Below, one piece after another: positions 23,189-35,689 of a stretch of 64,000 bases of DNA; the first letter of the stretch is position 1, and the number at the start of each line of letters is the position of its first letter. This DNA is from Urophycis tenuis (taxonomy: Eukaryota; Chordata; Actinopteri; Gadiformes; Phycidae). Below the pieces are notes generated by a model. It saw only the letters and a program-made list of their open reading frames with translations, had not been told where the DNA came from and made no database searches. Where the stretch lies: contig JAXIVH010000018.1 in the NCBI GenBank assembly GCA_036785325.1, positions 6,703,492 through 6,767,491 on the forward strand, written 5' to 3'. Position numbers and translations under genes: made by a program.

Positions 23189-23618
23189 TATTCTAAAACT
23201 GTTAGTCCCAATGCTTGATTCTGATTGGCTGATAGGTGTGCTTTATGAGACGATAAAGTACACCTGTCCCCATCCAACGCTGCTGCCGACCGCTTCACCG
23301 CATCACTCCGCGCATAGCAACGACGACGACAATAAAGAAACTCGGAACCGGCTTTTTTCTGCTTTGTTATGGAATGGAAAGTTAACTTCGATTTGTTGGA
23401 TGGACTAACTATGGTCGATAAACTGCTTGTGGAAAGGGGCTGTTAAAAATAAAGTGATTGCTTGCAAGCGACGTGTTGTTTCTGCAACCTGGCTGGGAAC
23501 TACTTCCTTGTATCTGGGAACTACTTTGTTGCGCATCTAGTGAATTATTAGTGAAACGGAAGCGTTTTTATTGCTACATGATTTTTCATATTGCCGCGTT
23601 GGTAACAGTTTTAGAATA
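23189..23618. mobile_element. MITE-like unit with 16-bp perfect TIRs
   Basis: TATTCTAAAACTGTTA at 23189-23204 is exactly inverted at 23603-23618, enclosing about 400 bp with no transposase. No convincing target duplication abuts these repeats, so the true ends may lie outside them, possibly including the adjacent hairpin at 23644-23692. Confidence 0.7.
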
Positions 23619-23643
23619 GCAATTAGCCACTCGACGGTGTGAA

Positions 23644-23692
23644 TTATGGAAAAATAAGGAACGCCTGAGAGGCGTTCCTTATTTTTCCATAA
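23644..23692. repeat. Perfect 23-bp hairpin with 3-nt loop
   Basis: TTATGGAAAAATAAGGAACG... (23644-23666) is exactly inverted at 23670-23692 around GAG. An imperfect stem extends outward to GGTGTG / CACACC. It is a strong cruciform or hairpin candidate. Confidence 0.95.
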
Positions 23693-23700
23693 CCCACACC

Positions 23701-26700
23701 CTCTCGTGACTACTTGCTAAAGTAAAGTACAGTAAATTCTCACTATATTGTGTGGAATGTCCCATTACCGCAATACATGTTTTCATGTCGCCGGGTGACA
23801 TGAAACTCACCAGGCGGGTTTTTGTCACCCATCATGATTGTTATTTCTCAGTCACTAGAGACATCAGCACAAATGATTCATCCTTGTGTGCCAAAACCTC
23901 CTAAACCACAGCCACCAAACGACAGCGTTTCATCTCAGAGCGGTCTGCTCACTCCACTAAATACAGCCAGATGTTAGATATTCTGGGAGATTACTTCACA
24001 AATGGTGCCCAAAACCATGCCACAATCAGCATCCTTCCCATTGTTCTTCCTGAACACAACAGCAGCTTCAACATTTACAGGGATTGATTGCTTCACACTT
24101 TGTCGCTCCACTTAAAATTAGATCCACATTCATTAAAGCATCCCTTTGATTTGATTGCAGAGGTCATGCCACAGAAAAATGTTTCAAGGGAAAAGTGACA
24201 AAATGTCACTAAGACTCGTGTTTAATTGATTAAGTTTTTCCTTTAATGACGCACTTTTACATTTGAATAAACTATATACTATATGGGAACCCCTAGAAAT
24301 AAACACATGTTGGTATCTCCCAGTTACTTCTGCAAGCATAAACAGCCCCTTGTCTTGCTGTGAGGTAATCCTAAGTAGAGGTTTGTTTCAGATAAGTAGG
24401 CAATACGGAACAACTTATGGAATAAATGGAAAGAAAACATATGTTTTGTCATCATTCCAAGAATAATGTGTATCGTGAGTGTTGAGTAAACAAATAGATT
24501 CTTCATGGGAGTGAACCATTGTGACTTGTGACTCACACTGCCCCCCCCCCCCCCCCCCCCCCCCTCTCTGGAGCCACAGCAGTGTGCTTAGCAGTAGGCC
24601 TACTCAGCTGGGATATTGCCATTGGGTTCGAAGGGTAGCATGGGGCCAGGTTTTTCGGGGTGAGCCTTGCCTTTTTGGTCCTCTCCATAGAACAGTCGTC
24701 CTCTCCATCCATGCTAGATTGTTATGTTCTGTCTCCCAAGTACATCATATTTAACTGAATCCAGGCCCCACTGAATAGCTGAGGAGTTAAGATGAGTTGT
24801 TTGATATACAAGGATACTTTCCCTCATCTGATTGTATAGGTTGACAAATAGGCATCTTCGTTGTTTTGTTTAAAACATAGGCACCCCTTAATCCATTTAT
24901 TTTATGGAATTTCAATATTTAAATGTTTCCACTGTTGACAAGTAGACCGAAATAAATCAAGATCAAGAAGAATAACACAGAGTTTTCCTTTTGAAACCAT
25001 ACCATTTATATACTGTTTACATCAACAATGTCCAAGGTTGTTTCTGTCCAAGTATTTTGAATATTGAATATTGAATATTTTGAATATTGAATTCCTCATT
25101 GAATATGAAAACAGTAGACAGAAATAGAAAGAGTAACTTGATGTTCTGTCTTGCTTTTGAACCCACATCCAAGCCAAGTATATCTGGTATTGCTACTCCA
25201 GTAACTCCCTCAATCGTCGGACGTTAACAAGTTCACTGAAGCTGGTTGGAGGGCTTCCGTCTGGTTGGAGAGGACAGTGGATCTGTTATCTCTGATATCC
25301 TGACGTTCCAAGCAATGATTGAATCTGTGACTGTCTGTGGAAGTGGGAGAGCCTGATTCGCCTGGACATTGTGGACCTGGGGCAGCATGACCTCATTGAA
25401 GATATTCTAGTTCAGTTGTATTTTGAAGGGTTTATGGTCAGCCCTGCAGTCCACAGTTGCTCAAAGACACCCAGCCAAGTAGCGCAGATTAGACCGAAAT
25501 TCAGTTGCCTCTCTTAAAACAGAAGTAGAGTGAGACATGCCAAAACACACTTTGGAAATAAGCTAAGGCAGAATAATTTGGTGTTATTACTATGAATGTG
25601 TGGCCTCCAGTCGGTTTGCCAGTTGTACCATCATGGCTAATTCCAGAAGCTCAAGTTGATCTATGTATACTGTATAATAACAAATGAAAGACATCAGGAG
25701 ATGTAGTCCAGCAAGCTATGTCTCATCTGCAGAGTTCATATCTACTGATTTCTTCAGACTGACCAAAGGATCCAAAACATGAGAAGATCAGTCATCAGAT
25801 GTCATTATTCACAGCAGGAATGCTGCTCATAATATGGCCACTCTGGTGGGTAGATGACAATAAGTCAGACAACACAGTATTATGCAGTATATGCAGAGAT
25901 TCAGCAGCAGCTTTAACTACAATACAAGACATCAAATCCTGATATATTGACAGAGATTTATCAAACATTAAACAGATATCATGGCAGCACACAGGGTTGT
26001 GGAGGGAACTGAGGAGAAAGAACACAAATATGGCGTGAGGATACAGTAGAAATACTCCAACAATATGGACTGTCAGAATACACTCAGTCAAGGCAGTGTG
26101 GCATAATATGTGAAAAAGAAAAAAGGGATACATCTTCCTTGACACTAGAGAAAACAGTTGAAAAATCAATTTTCCATGCAAAAGAAAAGATTCAGCTCAA
26201 GTCATATCCAGGATAGGGATTGTGCATTGTCTGCTTAGGAGTGGGCTGGCTCCAATGGGGGAAATCCCTGAATGGCATGAAACCCAGAGTCAGTGAGATC
26301 CTCCTCCAGTGCAACACTGACTGTTGAAATATGGAGGATGGTCAGAGAAGGTAGGAGGAGCTTTGACTCTGCACACGGCACACTTTACTCACTAACTGGA
26401 TCACTGGACAAACATGAAGAAGCTGACGGAACAGAGTTGCACCCCACAACAGAATATGAAGAACAAAAGGAACATCAATAACAAACAATAGAGGGCAGCA
26501 ATACACCACTGCCGCCACCTCCAGAGAACTCCAGAGAAGACAAACGAAGCAGTTCAAAGAAGGAAGAGAAGTAGGAAGCTATGGCTTTGTAGAGAACTGA
26601 CAAGGGAGAAGGAAATCACAGGGCCCTTTGCAAGATTACACTGGAATGCTCACTCTCTTTGAGTATTAATGTTGTTTAAAAAATATTTATTTTCCTCCCT

Positions 26701-27748
26701 TCCCTTTGCCTATTTGTGAAGGGCCTGTGAAGGAGCTGTCGTTGACCTCTACCCTCTACGCAGTGTCTTGCCAACACGGCCTTTATAAATGCTAAATGTA
26801 TAGTTCTATAAATTGGAGTGCATATTGTTCCTATTTTTTCCATCCTTCATTTCAGTGCATTTGTTTTGTATGCCTCCAACGTATGCTATTAACAAGCCAT
26901 CCTATCTTTAACTGTTTGACTATATTGTTTCAATGGCGTTTCGTTTAGTGGTAACGTAATTGAGAAATGGTTCAAATGTGGGGTATCAACATTTCAATAG
27001 TATTTATTTATTTACTATAATATTACTCAAACTCATAATTACTCAAAATAGGACTTCAAAGCATAGCGGAAGGTAACTGTTGGGGCACATGAAGTCATTG
27101 TCTTGCTGTTTGGATGGAGGAAAGGCTTTCTTATGTTTGTCCCAGCATCGTATCAGTAGTTCATCACTATGTGATGTCGGGCCAAGTTGAAGCTCACAGA
27201 CCGTCATTGGCATGGCTGCAGATGGCGTTCACTGCTTTATCGTGGTGCGCGCCAACTTTGATACAATTGATCACAACAACACATCCCAACAGATTTGAGA
27301 TGCAGATGAAGTCTAATTTGATGTTTACCGAAGACAAACTGTTGGTTAAAGTTAAAGCTAGTGGCCAGATTAGTTTAGCTGCACTCCACGTTTTTACGTA
27401 ATTGCATTTCCATTTTCACTTCACAATCTCTGCAAAGATCACAATGTTTGATCCTGGATCTTAAAACTTTGATCCAGAAGTTTTTGCTCTCAGAGTAGAT
27501 TGGTTGTGCAAGTAAAGCATGAATAGCAATTGAATCCCATAAGGCTAAGGGATATCACTACAGACCTGTTGTTCCACATAGTTGGCAAACTCTGAGGATA
27601 ACATCGTTAATCCCACACCAGGGAAATGCACTTGTTATAGCAGCAGAGAAGTCAGAAGTTGACTGAAGATTAATATATTGCAGACTATATGATTAATGTT
27701 GACAAGATAATGCATTAAAGGTACTGCAGGAAACATTCAGAGTTGCAG

Positions 27749-27751
<3 letters not shown>
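23701..27751. other. Unannotated 4-kb region
   Basis: No gene family was recognised in frames of up to about 128 codons. A run of 24 C lies at 24541-24564. A weak CTCF-like sequence (ACAATAGAGGGCAG) lies at 26485-26498. Host regulatory sequence or old repeats may be present but cannot be shown by eye. Confidence 0.45.
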
Positions 27752-27802
<51 letters not shown>

Positions 27803-27803
27803 G
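27752..27803. repeat. (GA)n microsatellite
   Basis: About 25 GA units with one AAAG interruption near the right end. Confidence 0.95.
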
Positions 27804-27929
27804 GCAAGGGTTTGAAAATAAACAAGCCCAAAACCCTCCCCCTCCCTCCACCACTGAGCTGTGTTGAATCAGAGACATTTATAGAGGAGGACTTTGGTTG
27901 AATTCCCTGCTCATCCAGATGTGGGCGTC

Positions 27930-28305
27930 TCATGACTGCTATGACACCATCTTTACCTACCACCTCCCCTGCTTCTCCTCAATTACCTGCTCTTTGATTT
28001 GGCATTCGCCAAGAGAAAAGCTTGGTTAAAGTCAAATGAATGTCTTTGAAGCTGCAATCAAGACCCTTTCAGCCCACTTTGTTTTGATTAAATGTGGCAG
28101 TTTGGCTGCATTGCTACAGAGCCAAAGCAATACAATACCAATCAAAACTAGTCTTCATTTAAACAAAGTGGGGCAAGCAAAAGTTGCTGATAGCAGCTTG
28201 AAAGACACTTATATGACTTTAACCCAAAGCTTTTCTCTTGGTGAATCAAAGCGTGGGAGAAGCAGGAGAGGTGGTAGGTAAAGATAGTCTCATGACAGCC
28301 TTGAG
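27930..28305. repeat. Long inverted repeat (arms about 165-170 bp)
   Basis: The left arm contains CATCTTTACCTACCACCTCC, CCAAGAGAAAAGCTT, GGTTAAAGTCA, TGTCTTTGAAGCTGC and CCCACTTTGTTT. The right arm contains their complements in reverse order, ending GGAGGTGGTAGGTAAAGATA near 28287. The loop is about 30-40 nt near 28.11 kb. Arm identity is roughly 80% by eye. There is no coding potential. It could be a decayed MITE or a long-hairpin RNA locus. Confidence 0.78.
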
Positions 28306-28919
28306 AGTAAATCAAAAACACATTTATTGTCAACAAAGTGGGCTCAGCCAAAGGAGCAGATTGGTATCCTTTTCCCTCGCTGCCGTTTTTGGCACGGCTG
28401 CTTGGGCAGGCGGCAGGTTGTAGCACATGCACAATTAAAACACCAGAGTGTTAGCAAAATACTTTATGCTTTGGTGAAAGTGGTTCTGACTGAAATACAG
28501 CCAAAGTTTAAATATTTGATCTTGGTACTGATTTGGAGAAAGTCACAAATCTCTTGGCTGTCTGTACTCCCTGGGCAGCCACACCCATCAGAATGTTCCG
28601 GAACGGTTCTTCACCTCCCTGCACTGGGCCAGCATGGGAGTTCAGCAAGGCTCTCACTTTGAGCATCCATGCTAACATTCTTTGACTACATTTCAAGGCC
28701 ACAGCTTTCTTCATCAAGGTCACAGCTAGTCCAGACTCTCTCTCGCCGCGCTGCTGTCCATTCCCAGGCCACGGCACAGGATCCCAATGTTTTAATCTGA
28801 GTTATGCTAGTAATGTATTCCTTATTATTCTGCTTTTTCTTTCACCTTTACAATACACTTGATTTGATTTGATTTGATTTACATACATGATGCATGATAC
28901 AGAGACAGTAATGAAATGT
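28306..28919. other. Spacer with a retroposon-tail-like (GATTT)n
   Basis: No gene was recognised. Around 28840-28880, TTTACAATACACTTGATTTG and further TTGAT repeats look like a retroposon 3' tail. The fossil LINE beside it is on the minus strand while this tail reads on the plus strand, so it is a separate insertion. Confidence 0.45.
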
Positions 28920-30629
28920 CCATGCATGTGAACTGGTCCCAAAGAAGCTACCTAAAGCTCATGCTCATGCATGATTGTGAACAACTCTTTCCCGTATTTT
29001 CGAAAGTGTTTGTAGGATGGATATGGGAGGATAATTTGTTAAGTCATTTTTATCAACAGATTGCAACAGATTGCAATTTTGGTCATTTTGGGAACAATTC
29101 CTGTGAGAAGTGAAAGGTTAATAAGTGTGCAAGTGGTTCAATGATTTCTTTGGCAATACTTTTTAGTATTTTGCTGCTAATCTCGTCGTCTCCAGCAGAG
29201 TTACTGTACAACATTATGATGTTGTACAGTTCTGTAGCTTCTGTAGGCTTCAGGAAGAAGGAGTTTGGATAGTTGCCTGACAGGTATTGTTTGTGGGAGA
29301 CACCATGTGGTTGAATAATCATTTTTGAGAGGTTAGCAGCTATGTATACGAAATAATTATTAAAGGCATTTGCAAGATCAGTGTTATTTGCTTTTACTGT
29401 GTCTAGGAGCACAGTGTCTTTGTGGCCCCTATTCAGGACACTGTTCAGCACTGTCCATGATTTCTTAGTCACCCTGTGAAGCTTTTATGAGTTCAGAAAA
29501 GTGACAACTTTTGCTTTTTCTGATTATGTGTGTGTTTATTCTTGTAGATGTTATATTTAATTATTTCAATATAAGTTTTTTTTTAACATATAATTGGTAT
29601 AGTTTAATTTTCTGTTTAATGGAGTTTAAGATTCCCCTTTTTAACCAGTGTTTGTGGTCTGCCCTACTACGTGTGACAGTCTTGGTAGGAATGGAACAGC
29701 GAATAGAATCTGTTATTTCCTTTACCAGGCAATCATATGCAGTGTCAGGATTGCAGCAGAGGTAGACAGTGCCCCATGCTTTAGCTTGCAGGCTTGCATT
29801 CAGTTGATGCAGTGTTTTCTCACTTACTACTTTAGTTTTTACCGGGTGACATGAAGGTAGACATTTGTAGTCAAGATTAAGATACAGTATGGTTGGGTAA
29901 TGATCAGATATATCAGAGAGTGAAGCTCCTGATTGAGATAGGCGTTTCGTATATATTTGTGATTATGTTGTCTATGGTAGTAGAGGTATTTGTGACACTA
30001 GTAAAGATGTTTATGGTGGGAAAGAAAGAGGAGTGAAGTGTGTTCATGAAGTCATTCTTGGCTACATCATCCTTGGAGATGTCAATATTGAAGTCTGAAG
30101 AGGAGGATGCAGTCTTTGTTTGTTCTGTTTATTTGTGGTAGGACTTCTTCCAGTTGGGTGTTGAATGGGTTTAGGTCTAAATCTGGGGGGCGATAGATTA
30201 CACCCACAATATTTTTTTTTGCCTTTGTTATTTTTTATCTCAATAAAAAGAGTCTGTGTGATTGTCATTTACAGCTAGATCGCAGAAATCGGCATGCATA
30301 TTTGAACGTACATAGAGGCATACCCCACCACCAGGTCTGCCAAATTTGTTTTTTATGATGTAATTTGTAGCCTTCAAGGTACAAAGCATCTACAATTTTT
30401 CATTTAGCCACTTCTCACTGCAACCAATTATCTTGAAGCAGCATCCAGTGTTTGAGAGTAGAGAGGTAAGCTCATCATGAGGTTTATTTAGGCTTCTTGT
30501 GTTTAGTTGCAGGAGTAAAAAGTTATTTATCATATTCAGATGTTTTATATGTTCAGGGTCATAGTATTTACATGTTATCTTATTGTCAACATCAATACAG
30601 TAGTGTATGTCATCTTCATCATATGTCAA
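28920..30629 (-). pseudogene. Non-LTR retrotransposon fossil: APE endonuclease plus start of RT
   Basis: Reading the minus strand from 30.6 kb, FLLLQLNTRSLNKPHDELT and FKIIGCSEKWLN are the N-terminus of an APE-type endonuclease. The catalytic Glu is kept in SEKW, where SETW is usual. GVIYRPP lies near 30.2 kb. NTSTTIDNIITNIY (about 29.97 kb) is the T-x-IDNIFTN block. The 29472-29083 frame carries FNNYFVYIAANLSK, NSFFLKPTEATELYNII and SAGDDEISSKILKSIAKEII, the pre-RT and RT-0/1 region. NYPPISILQTLSKI (about 29.0 kb) is RT motif 2. The rest of the RT, including the catalytic Asp box, is missing. Several stops and frameshifts are present. The clade is probably within the CR1/Jockey-like group; I do not name the family. 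Confidence 0.78.
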
Positions 30630-30687
30630 GTCCTTAAAACCTATGTAAGCTTAAAGGAATGCAATATTCTGGGATCTCACAAAGACA

Positions 30688-30816
30688 GATAGGCACGCAC
30701 TCACAGACACACAGACACACAAACTCACACCCACACACACACAGACACACAAACTCACACCCACACACACACACACACAGACACACAAACTCACACCCAC
30801 ACACACACACACACAC
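30688..30816. repeat. CA-rich minisatellite
   Basis: Units of ACACACAGACACACAAACTC plus ACACCC repeat about three times within a CA-rich tract. Confidence 0.92.
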
Positions 30817-31129
30817 GTGCAGGCAGCACGCGCAATCACAGATTAGCTAGGCCAAGATATAACAATACATATACCGTCTGCTACATTTCTAATTTCATGA
30901 AGTTAAAAACGTAATCTTAATTCTCTTTTTGTTTTTAGTTATTTATCTATTTTTTCAATTTTTCATGCAGAAATAATAATTTTTTGACTCAAGTTAAATC
31001 CCAGCCGTTAAAGGTATGAAAAAAGATGAATATTCATCGATATCATTCTAGTAAAGAAGAAACAAATAAACAAACAAAAACAGCTCAATAAGGCCTAAGT
31101 CAGGCCATTTGGACGAGTGAGAACAGTCA

Positions 31130-31720
31130 TTCCGGGAGTGAGTCTCAAAATCCAGAAGGAAAGACTGTGCATCTCCAGGGCTTTTGAACAGGACTGGTTT
31201 ATCTGCTGCAATGATCCTCAGTGTAGCAGGATAGATCAGAGAATTCCATGTTCATTTCATGGAGCTTTTTCTTGGTGTCATCAAACTGCCAACGTTTGAG
31301 GATAGTACCAGCGCTGAAATCGGGGAGGATGTGGACACGGTTGCCTTTGTATTATAATTCCTTTTTCTCACGTGAAAGACGTAGAATGTGTTGCTTATCC
31401 TGGAGGCTGAGGAGTTTCACAAGGACTGGCCTTAGCAGTAGCTCCCCCAGGAGTAGCTTGATAAGGCCTCTCATGAAGCTGAGGATGTCATGGCCCTCCG
31501 ATTTCTCTGGAACATGCAGAATGTGTAGGTTGTATGCCCTACCACGATTCTCTGCATCCTCAATTTTGTCACGCAAGTAAGAGTTTTAATTAACCTGCTT
31601 TTGTAGTTTGGTTAGGTTGTCTTCATTTGAGCTTACTCTTTGTTCAAGTTCCGCTACATGATCACCAAGTGTGGGCAACGAGCCTTGTGTTGTTTGTAAA
31701 TCCAATTAAATATTGTCCAT
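31130..31720 (-). pseudogene. L1/Tx1-type ORF1p fragment
   Basis: On the minus strand, LGDHVAELEQRVSSNEDNL is a heptad-like coiled-coil segment (about 31.66 kb). It is followed after a stop by DAENRGRAYNLHILHVPEKS (31576-31352 frame), the ENR-RR-N-RI-G-PE motif of the ORF1p RNA-recognition domain (Transposase_22). LRPVLVKLLSLQDKQHIL matches the RPVIVRF--YQ-KE--L block. After another stop, RVHILPDFSAGTILKRWQFD matches the I-I--DFS--V---RR-F C-terminal domain. ORF1p of L1 elements is an RNA-binding trimer acting as a chaperone in the ribonucleoprotein. ORF2 is not seen next to it; the minus-strand LINE at 28.9-30.6 kb belongs to another clade. Confidence 0.8.
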
Positions 31721-33898
31721 TTTCGGGGCAAAATGCCTACATATCCCGTTTCAGCTGCTGTATTTCATCCCAGAATGATTGATTAGAAATCGGAGTTTGC
31801 TCCACAGCGATCTTAGACACGTGGATCTCGGTTTGGATAGTGGAGTTTCCTTGCGACAAACAAAGTTTATTTGCAACAAATAAAGGTCCAGTTCGTATCT
31901 GATTTGTTGCAAAATAATGAAGTTCAAGGACTTAGGGCATACTCAGAATTCTGACATTTAGCAGACTGCACCTGACGCACACGTCGCTCACACCGCCATA
32001 AGGGGCGTTGTACAACATTGTACGACTTGTTGTCGTACAGGTTGCAGTAGCTTATTGTTAGGCCTATGTGTATGTGTCTGTTTTCCTAGAGATATGTTCA
32101 CCCATCTGATAGTGATAGTTGTAATGATGAGTATGATGTTAAAGTTGCGTTTGTCGTTCTGCCTGGTGTTTGTACTGTAGGAGGTCCACGTGGCACTAGA
32201 CCGCCATGTGCTTTATCTTCCCGCCACCGAGGCCGCGCCGCAATTCACTGCAACACGGCAGCCGGCTGGCGGGGAGCAGGTTGAGCAACAAGGGACAGAT
32301 TTAGATGTTAAGTGTCTTGCTCAAGGACATGAGGACAGAAAAAAAAGGGCTTGTTGATGGATACTTGGCAGTTTGGGGGATTAAACTTGGGTCCTCTTAA
32401 TTACAGTGAAGTCCCAGTCACCGCTACAGGACTCACCCTGTCACTGACACCTGCCACTCAGGGGAGCAGTGGGGGAGGGGGAGTGGGGGGGAGTGGGGGG
32501 GGGGGGGGGGGGGGGAGGTGATCCAGTGGACATTGGTCTGCAGCACAAAGGATGATAAGGATGATTTAGCAGCAAGACAAACAATGTAATGCCATCGTTG
32601 ATTTGAGCCGCTGTCCATCCAGTCTACTGACACTGGAGGGCTGGAGGCTGCAGACCAATGGTGTAGAGAACCAACACACACATATTTAAATATGAGCACA
32701 CAGACACATACAGACAGGCACACACACATACGCACACACACAAATACACAAGCACACATGTACATACAGAAATATATACGCACATACTTAAGTTCACAGG
32801 CCTTTCTGTATGTGTGTGTGTGTGTGTGTGTGTGTTTCTCTTGCTATTCCACAATATTGTAAGGGCATAGGTCTCATTTCTTATTTTAAAGTGGCATACT
32901 GAAATCAATATCACAAAGGGAGGATACATAAATGTTGACAAATTTTCTTTCTGACATTAAGAAACAAAAATCAATATCCATTCCATGATAGAGTTGATGG
33001 CTTATAGCATTCTGTGTAACAAATCACAGACCGAAACTCGAGTATGTTTTGCAGAAGAATTGATTTAAACTCTATAGAGGTAAAGATTTTAATTTTCTTT
33101 TTCTTTTCTTTTTTACAGTACTTATTGAAGTTTATTTAATTTAATTTAACTATTTTCTTTGATTTTCCTTCCATGTTGGAACGGGCCTCGTCCAATACAT
33201 TTCATTGTACGGTATGACTGTAAGTGATGCTGCACATTTGAAGATAAAGGACTTGAATCTTGAATGAATATGTTGATATGAAGGATGCATCATGGAGATG
33301 AGGCATGAGACTGGAAACAATTGTCTTCAAATAAAGCAACATCAACACAAGACTTCATAATAAATGTGTTCCTTATAGATGTTACGCCCTGCCTCATGGC
33401 AGACATTGACCAAAAAACTCAAGTTTAGTAGTTCAGAATGATTCTGTTTGGGAGCATTGAGAGATACTTGTGTGGTTAAAGGCTAAGGTACGAATCAATG
33501 TCAGGAGGTTTTGAGTCCTGTGGAAAACAAGGCATCATGGGAAAGAAATATTTACCCCCAAAACACTGTGGGTGCCTCAGACCCATGCACTCTCGTTTTA
33601 TTAGAACATTTGGCAACAGATCATTGGACCAATTCAGCCGGGCGGTAACCTCGGCCCAGGCCTTATCGCCTGACAACGCAACGCCTGGACTGGAGTGCTG
33701 TGAGGGTGGATACAGTGCAGTGAGGCAGGGCAGGACGTCCGGCCATGCTTCAGAGGGATCCATGTCACTTTCAGTTGCATGGCTTTAGCGGTGAGAGGGA
33801 AGTCCATTTCTGTGACGTCTTTCGGATGTAGCTTTGTCAAATTCTTTGTTAGAAAGCTCCCTATTTATTCTCACTGTATTGTTTGCTTGCGTGTGTAT
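31721..33898. other. Spacer with weak repeat remnants
   Basis: There is no gene. Segment 32310-32450 (TTGCTCAAGGACA... GGGGATTAAACTTGGGTCCT) resembles a degraded fish tRNA-SINE head in reverse. There is a run of 21 G (32495-32515), a short TG repeat (32805-32836), and a retroposon-tail-like AAAGGACTTGAATCTTGAAT at about 33246-33266. Confidence 0.45.
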
Positions 33899-33939
33899 GT
33901 TTGTGTGTGTGTGCGTGTGTGTGTGTGTGCGTGTGTGCG

Positions 33940-33973
<34 letters not shown>

Positions 33974-33974
33974 A
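33899..33974. repeat. (TG)n/(TGCG)n microsatellite
   Basis: About 75 bp of TG repeat with scattered GCG interruptions. Confidence 0.96.
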
Positions 33975-34195
33975 GTTCTAATTCCCTTTGTGATGGTAAC
34001 GGTGAGTCTCCCCAGGAGAAGACAGTGACTCAGGGCGGGCTGCTTGGTGGTTAGAACAATGTCTGAACTTGGTTTTAATTGGGAGTTCTCTCCAATGTTT
34101 GCACTGCTGTTTGTTATGAGAGTTATGAGTTGTTACTGTGTTGTTACATGTGTTTTCTCCCCAGAGGTTGTTGCATGTTCGCCTAAAGAGCTGTT

Positions 34196-34203
34196 CACAC
34201 ACA

Positions 34204-34259
<56 letters not shown>
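34196..34259. repeat. (CA)n microsatellite
   Basis: About 64 bp of CA repeat with one TA interruption. Confidence 0.97.
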
Positions 34260-34262
<3 letters not shown>

Positions 34263-35689
34263 GTACAGTATATGCACATTGACGCACACACATATCATAG
34301 AACTTACACACCATAGTTAGTACTTGTGAGTGCATACCATCAGGGGAGGGAATCATTTTCAAATATGGATGAAGCACAAAGAATAACACAGCTTCTGACA
34401 ACATGTGTCGGAAAGACTTTTCATCTGCCTCCGTCTCTCACTCAAAGGTTATTCTTTGTGTTTTCAGACAGCTGTTTCCTCCTCACTCACACACACATAC
34501 ACACTTTGTGCTTGATTTGTCTGTGTAAGCAGGCTATGAAAGGAACTGAGGCTGCCATCTGGTCTCAGGTTAGCTGTGCACCTGGCCCTTAGTCTGCTTT
34601 GATTTTGCACATAACAACGGCGTGTGCTACCGTGTCCCAAAATGTACTCATTGCAGTAGTATTTATAAAATGTAAACATCTGGTCGACCTACATGTTCTG
34701 CTTTATTCAGGCTGTTAGCCCTGTTAGGCTACTGTTGTGTAAGAAGGAGAAGCTTTGTGGTTGGCAATGCCTTAAGAGCTTTATTCATTTGTTGATTCAT
34801 TAAAATGGCCCTGTGTTTTAAAGACTTAGCTGATACTTAGCTGATCCCACCATCACATTAACAAAGCAATGCTAATAAAGCTATACACAAGCTGCAAAGC
34901 TAATGACCTGCATAACAAGGCATAGCAAATAATCAAATAAGTCCTGAATAAATCAACCATAAAAATGTGTCTGAAATAAACTCTTCAGAGAAATTGTTTA
35001 ATGGCTGAATTAGTGGATGAGAAGGTATCTGACAACTCACTCTCACATCTCCTGAGGGTTTATATTCAAAAGGGTTATCATGTTGTTTAGCAGCATCAAT
35101 ATGAATGCAGCTATATTCCTCATGCATTCAATACATTCGGCTTTAGCTCTTCGTTTTTATTTCACCTGATTTTTGACAGGGTCATCTGGCCTCTTCGACT
35201 TGGCAGACTGCCTCAGATGTAGACCTAGGCGTCTTCAGACGTATATTACTCAAACCAGAATAGAACTTATCATTTGGACTATTTGGATTCCCATCTCCCT
35301 TAATGGCTCCACTTTTCCCCACACAAACCCTTTCATTAATCATCCTGGCCTTGAAATGACACAGACGGTTGCTGGGTCCCTTTCTTTTCCTGTGTCTTAT
35401 TAAAGCGTGCAAATTGCTTTGTGCTGATTCATTTTGTCATTAGCCACCTGTACGCCTTGAATGCCTAGAACACCATAAAACAAAACTGTATTACGGAATA
35501 ACAACTCAATAATATTAGTTCCATGTCTTTGGAGAAATGACATCCTGGCTCTCACTTTGATCTATTTCTACACCTGGCTCTGGCACGACGTAAACCTCCA
35601 CAATGTCTCATACATCCGAAGAACAGTCGAAATGAAAGACACACTTTGACAGTGGAACCTTTGTGTCTGCCTGAAGCAGCCCCTGTGCC
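34260..35689. other. Unannotated spacer
   Basis: About 1.4 kb without a recognised element. Open frames are under 90 codons. Confidence 0.5.

Noticed and set aside
26485..26498. Second CTCF-like motif ACAATAGAGGGCAG
   Set aside because: Two mismatches to the remembered core and no supporting context, so not listed as a feature.
32310..32450. Possible degraded tRNA-SINE head in reverse orientation
   Set aside because: The B-box-like part is present only approximately and the A-box is not convincing.
33476..33788. Opposed 95-96 codon frames near 33.5-33.8 kb
   Set aside because: They overlap on opposite strands, match no family I know and show no splice or promoter context.
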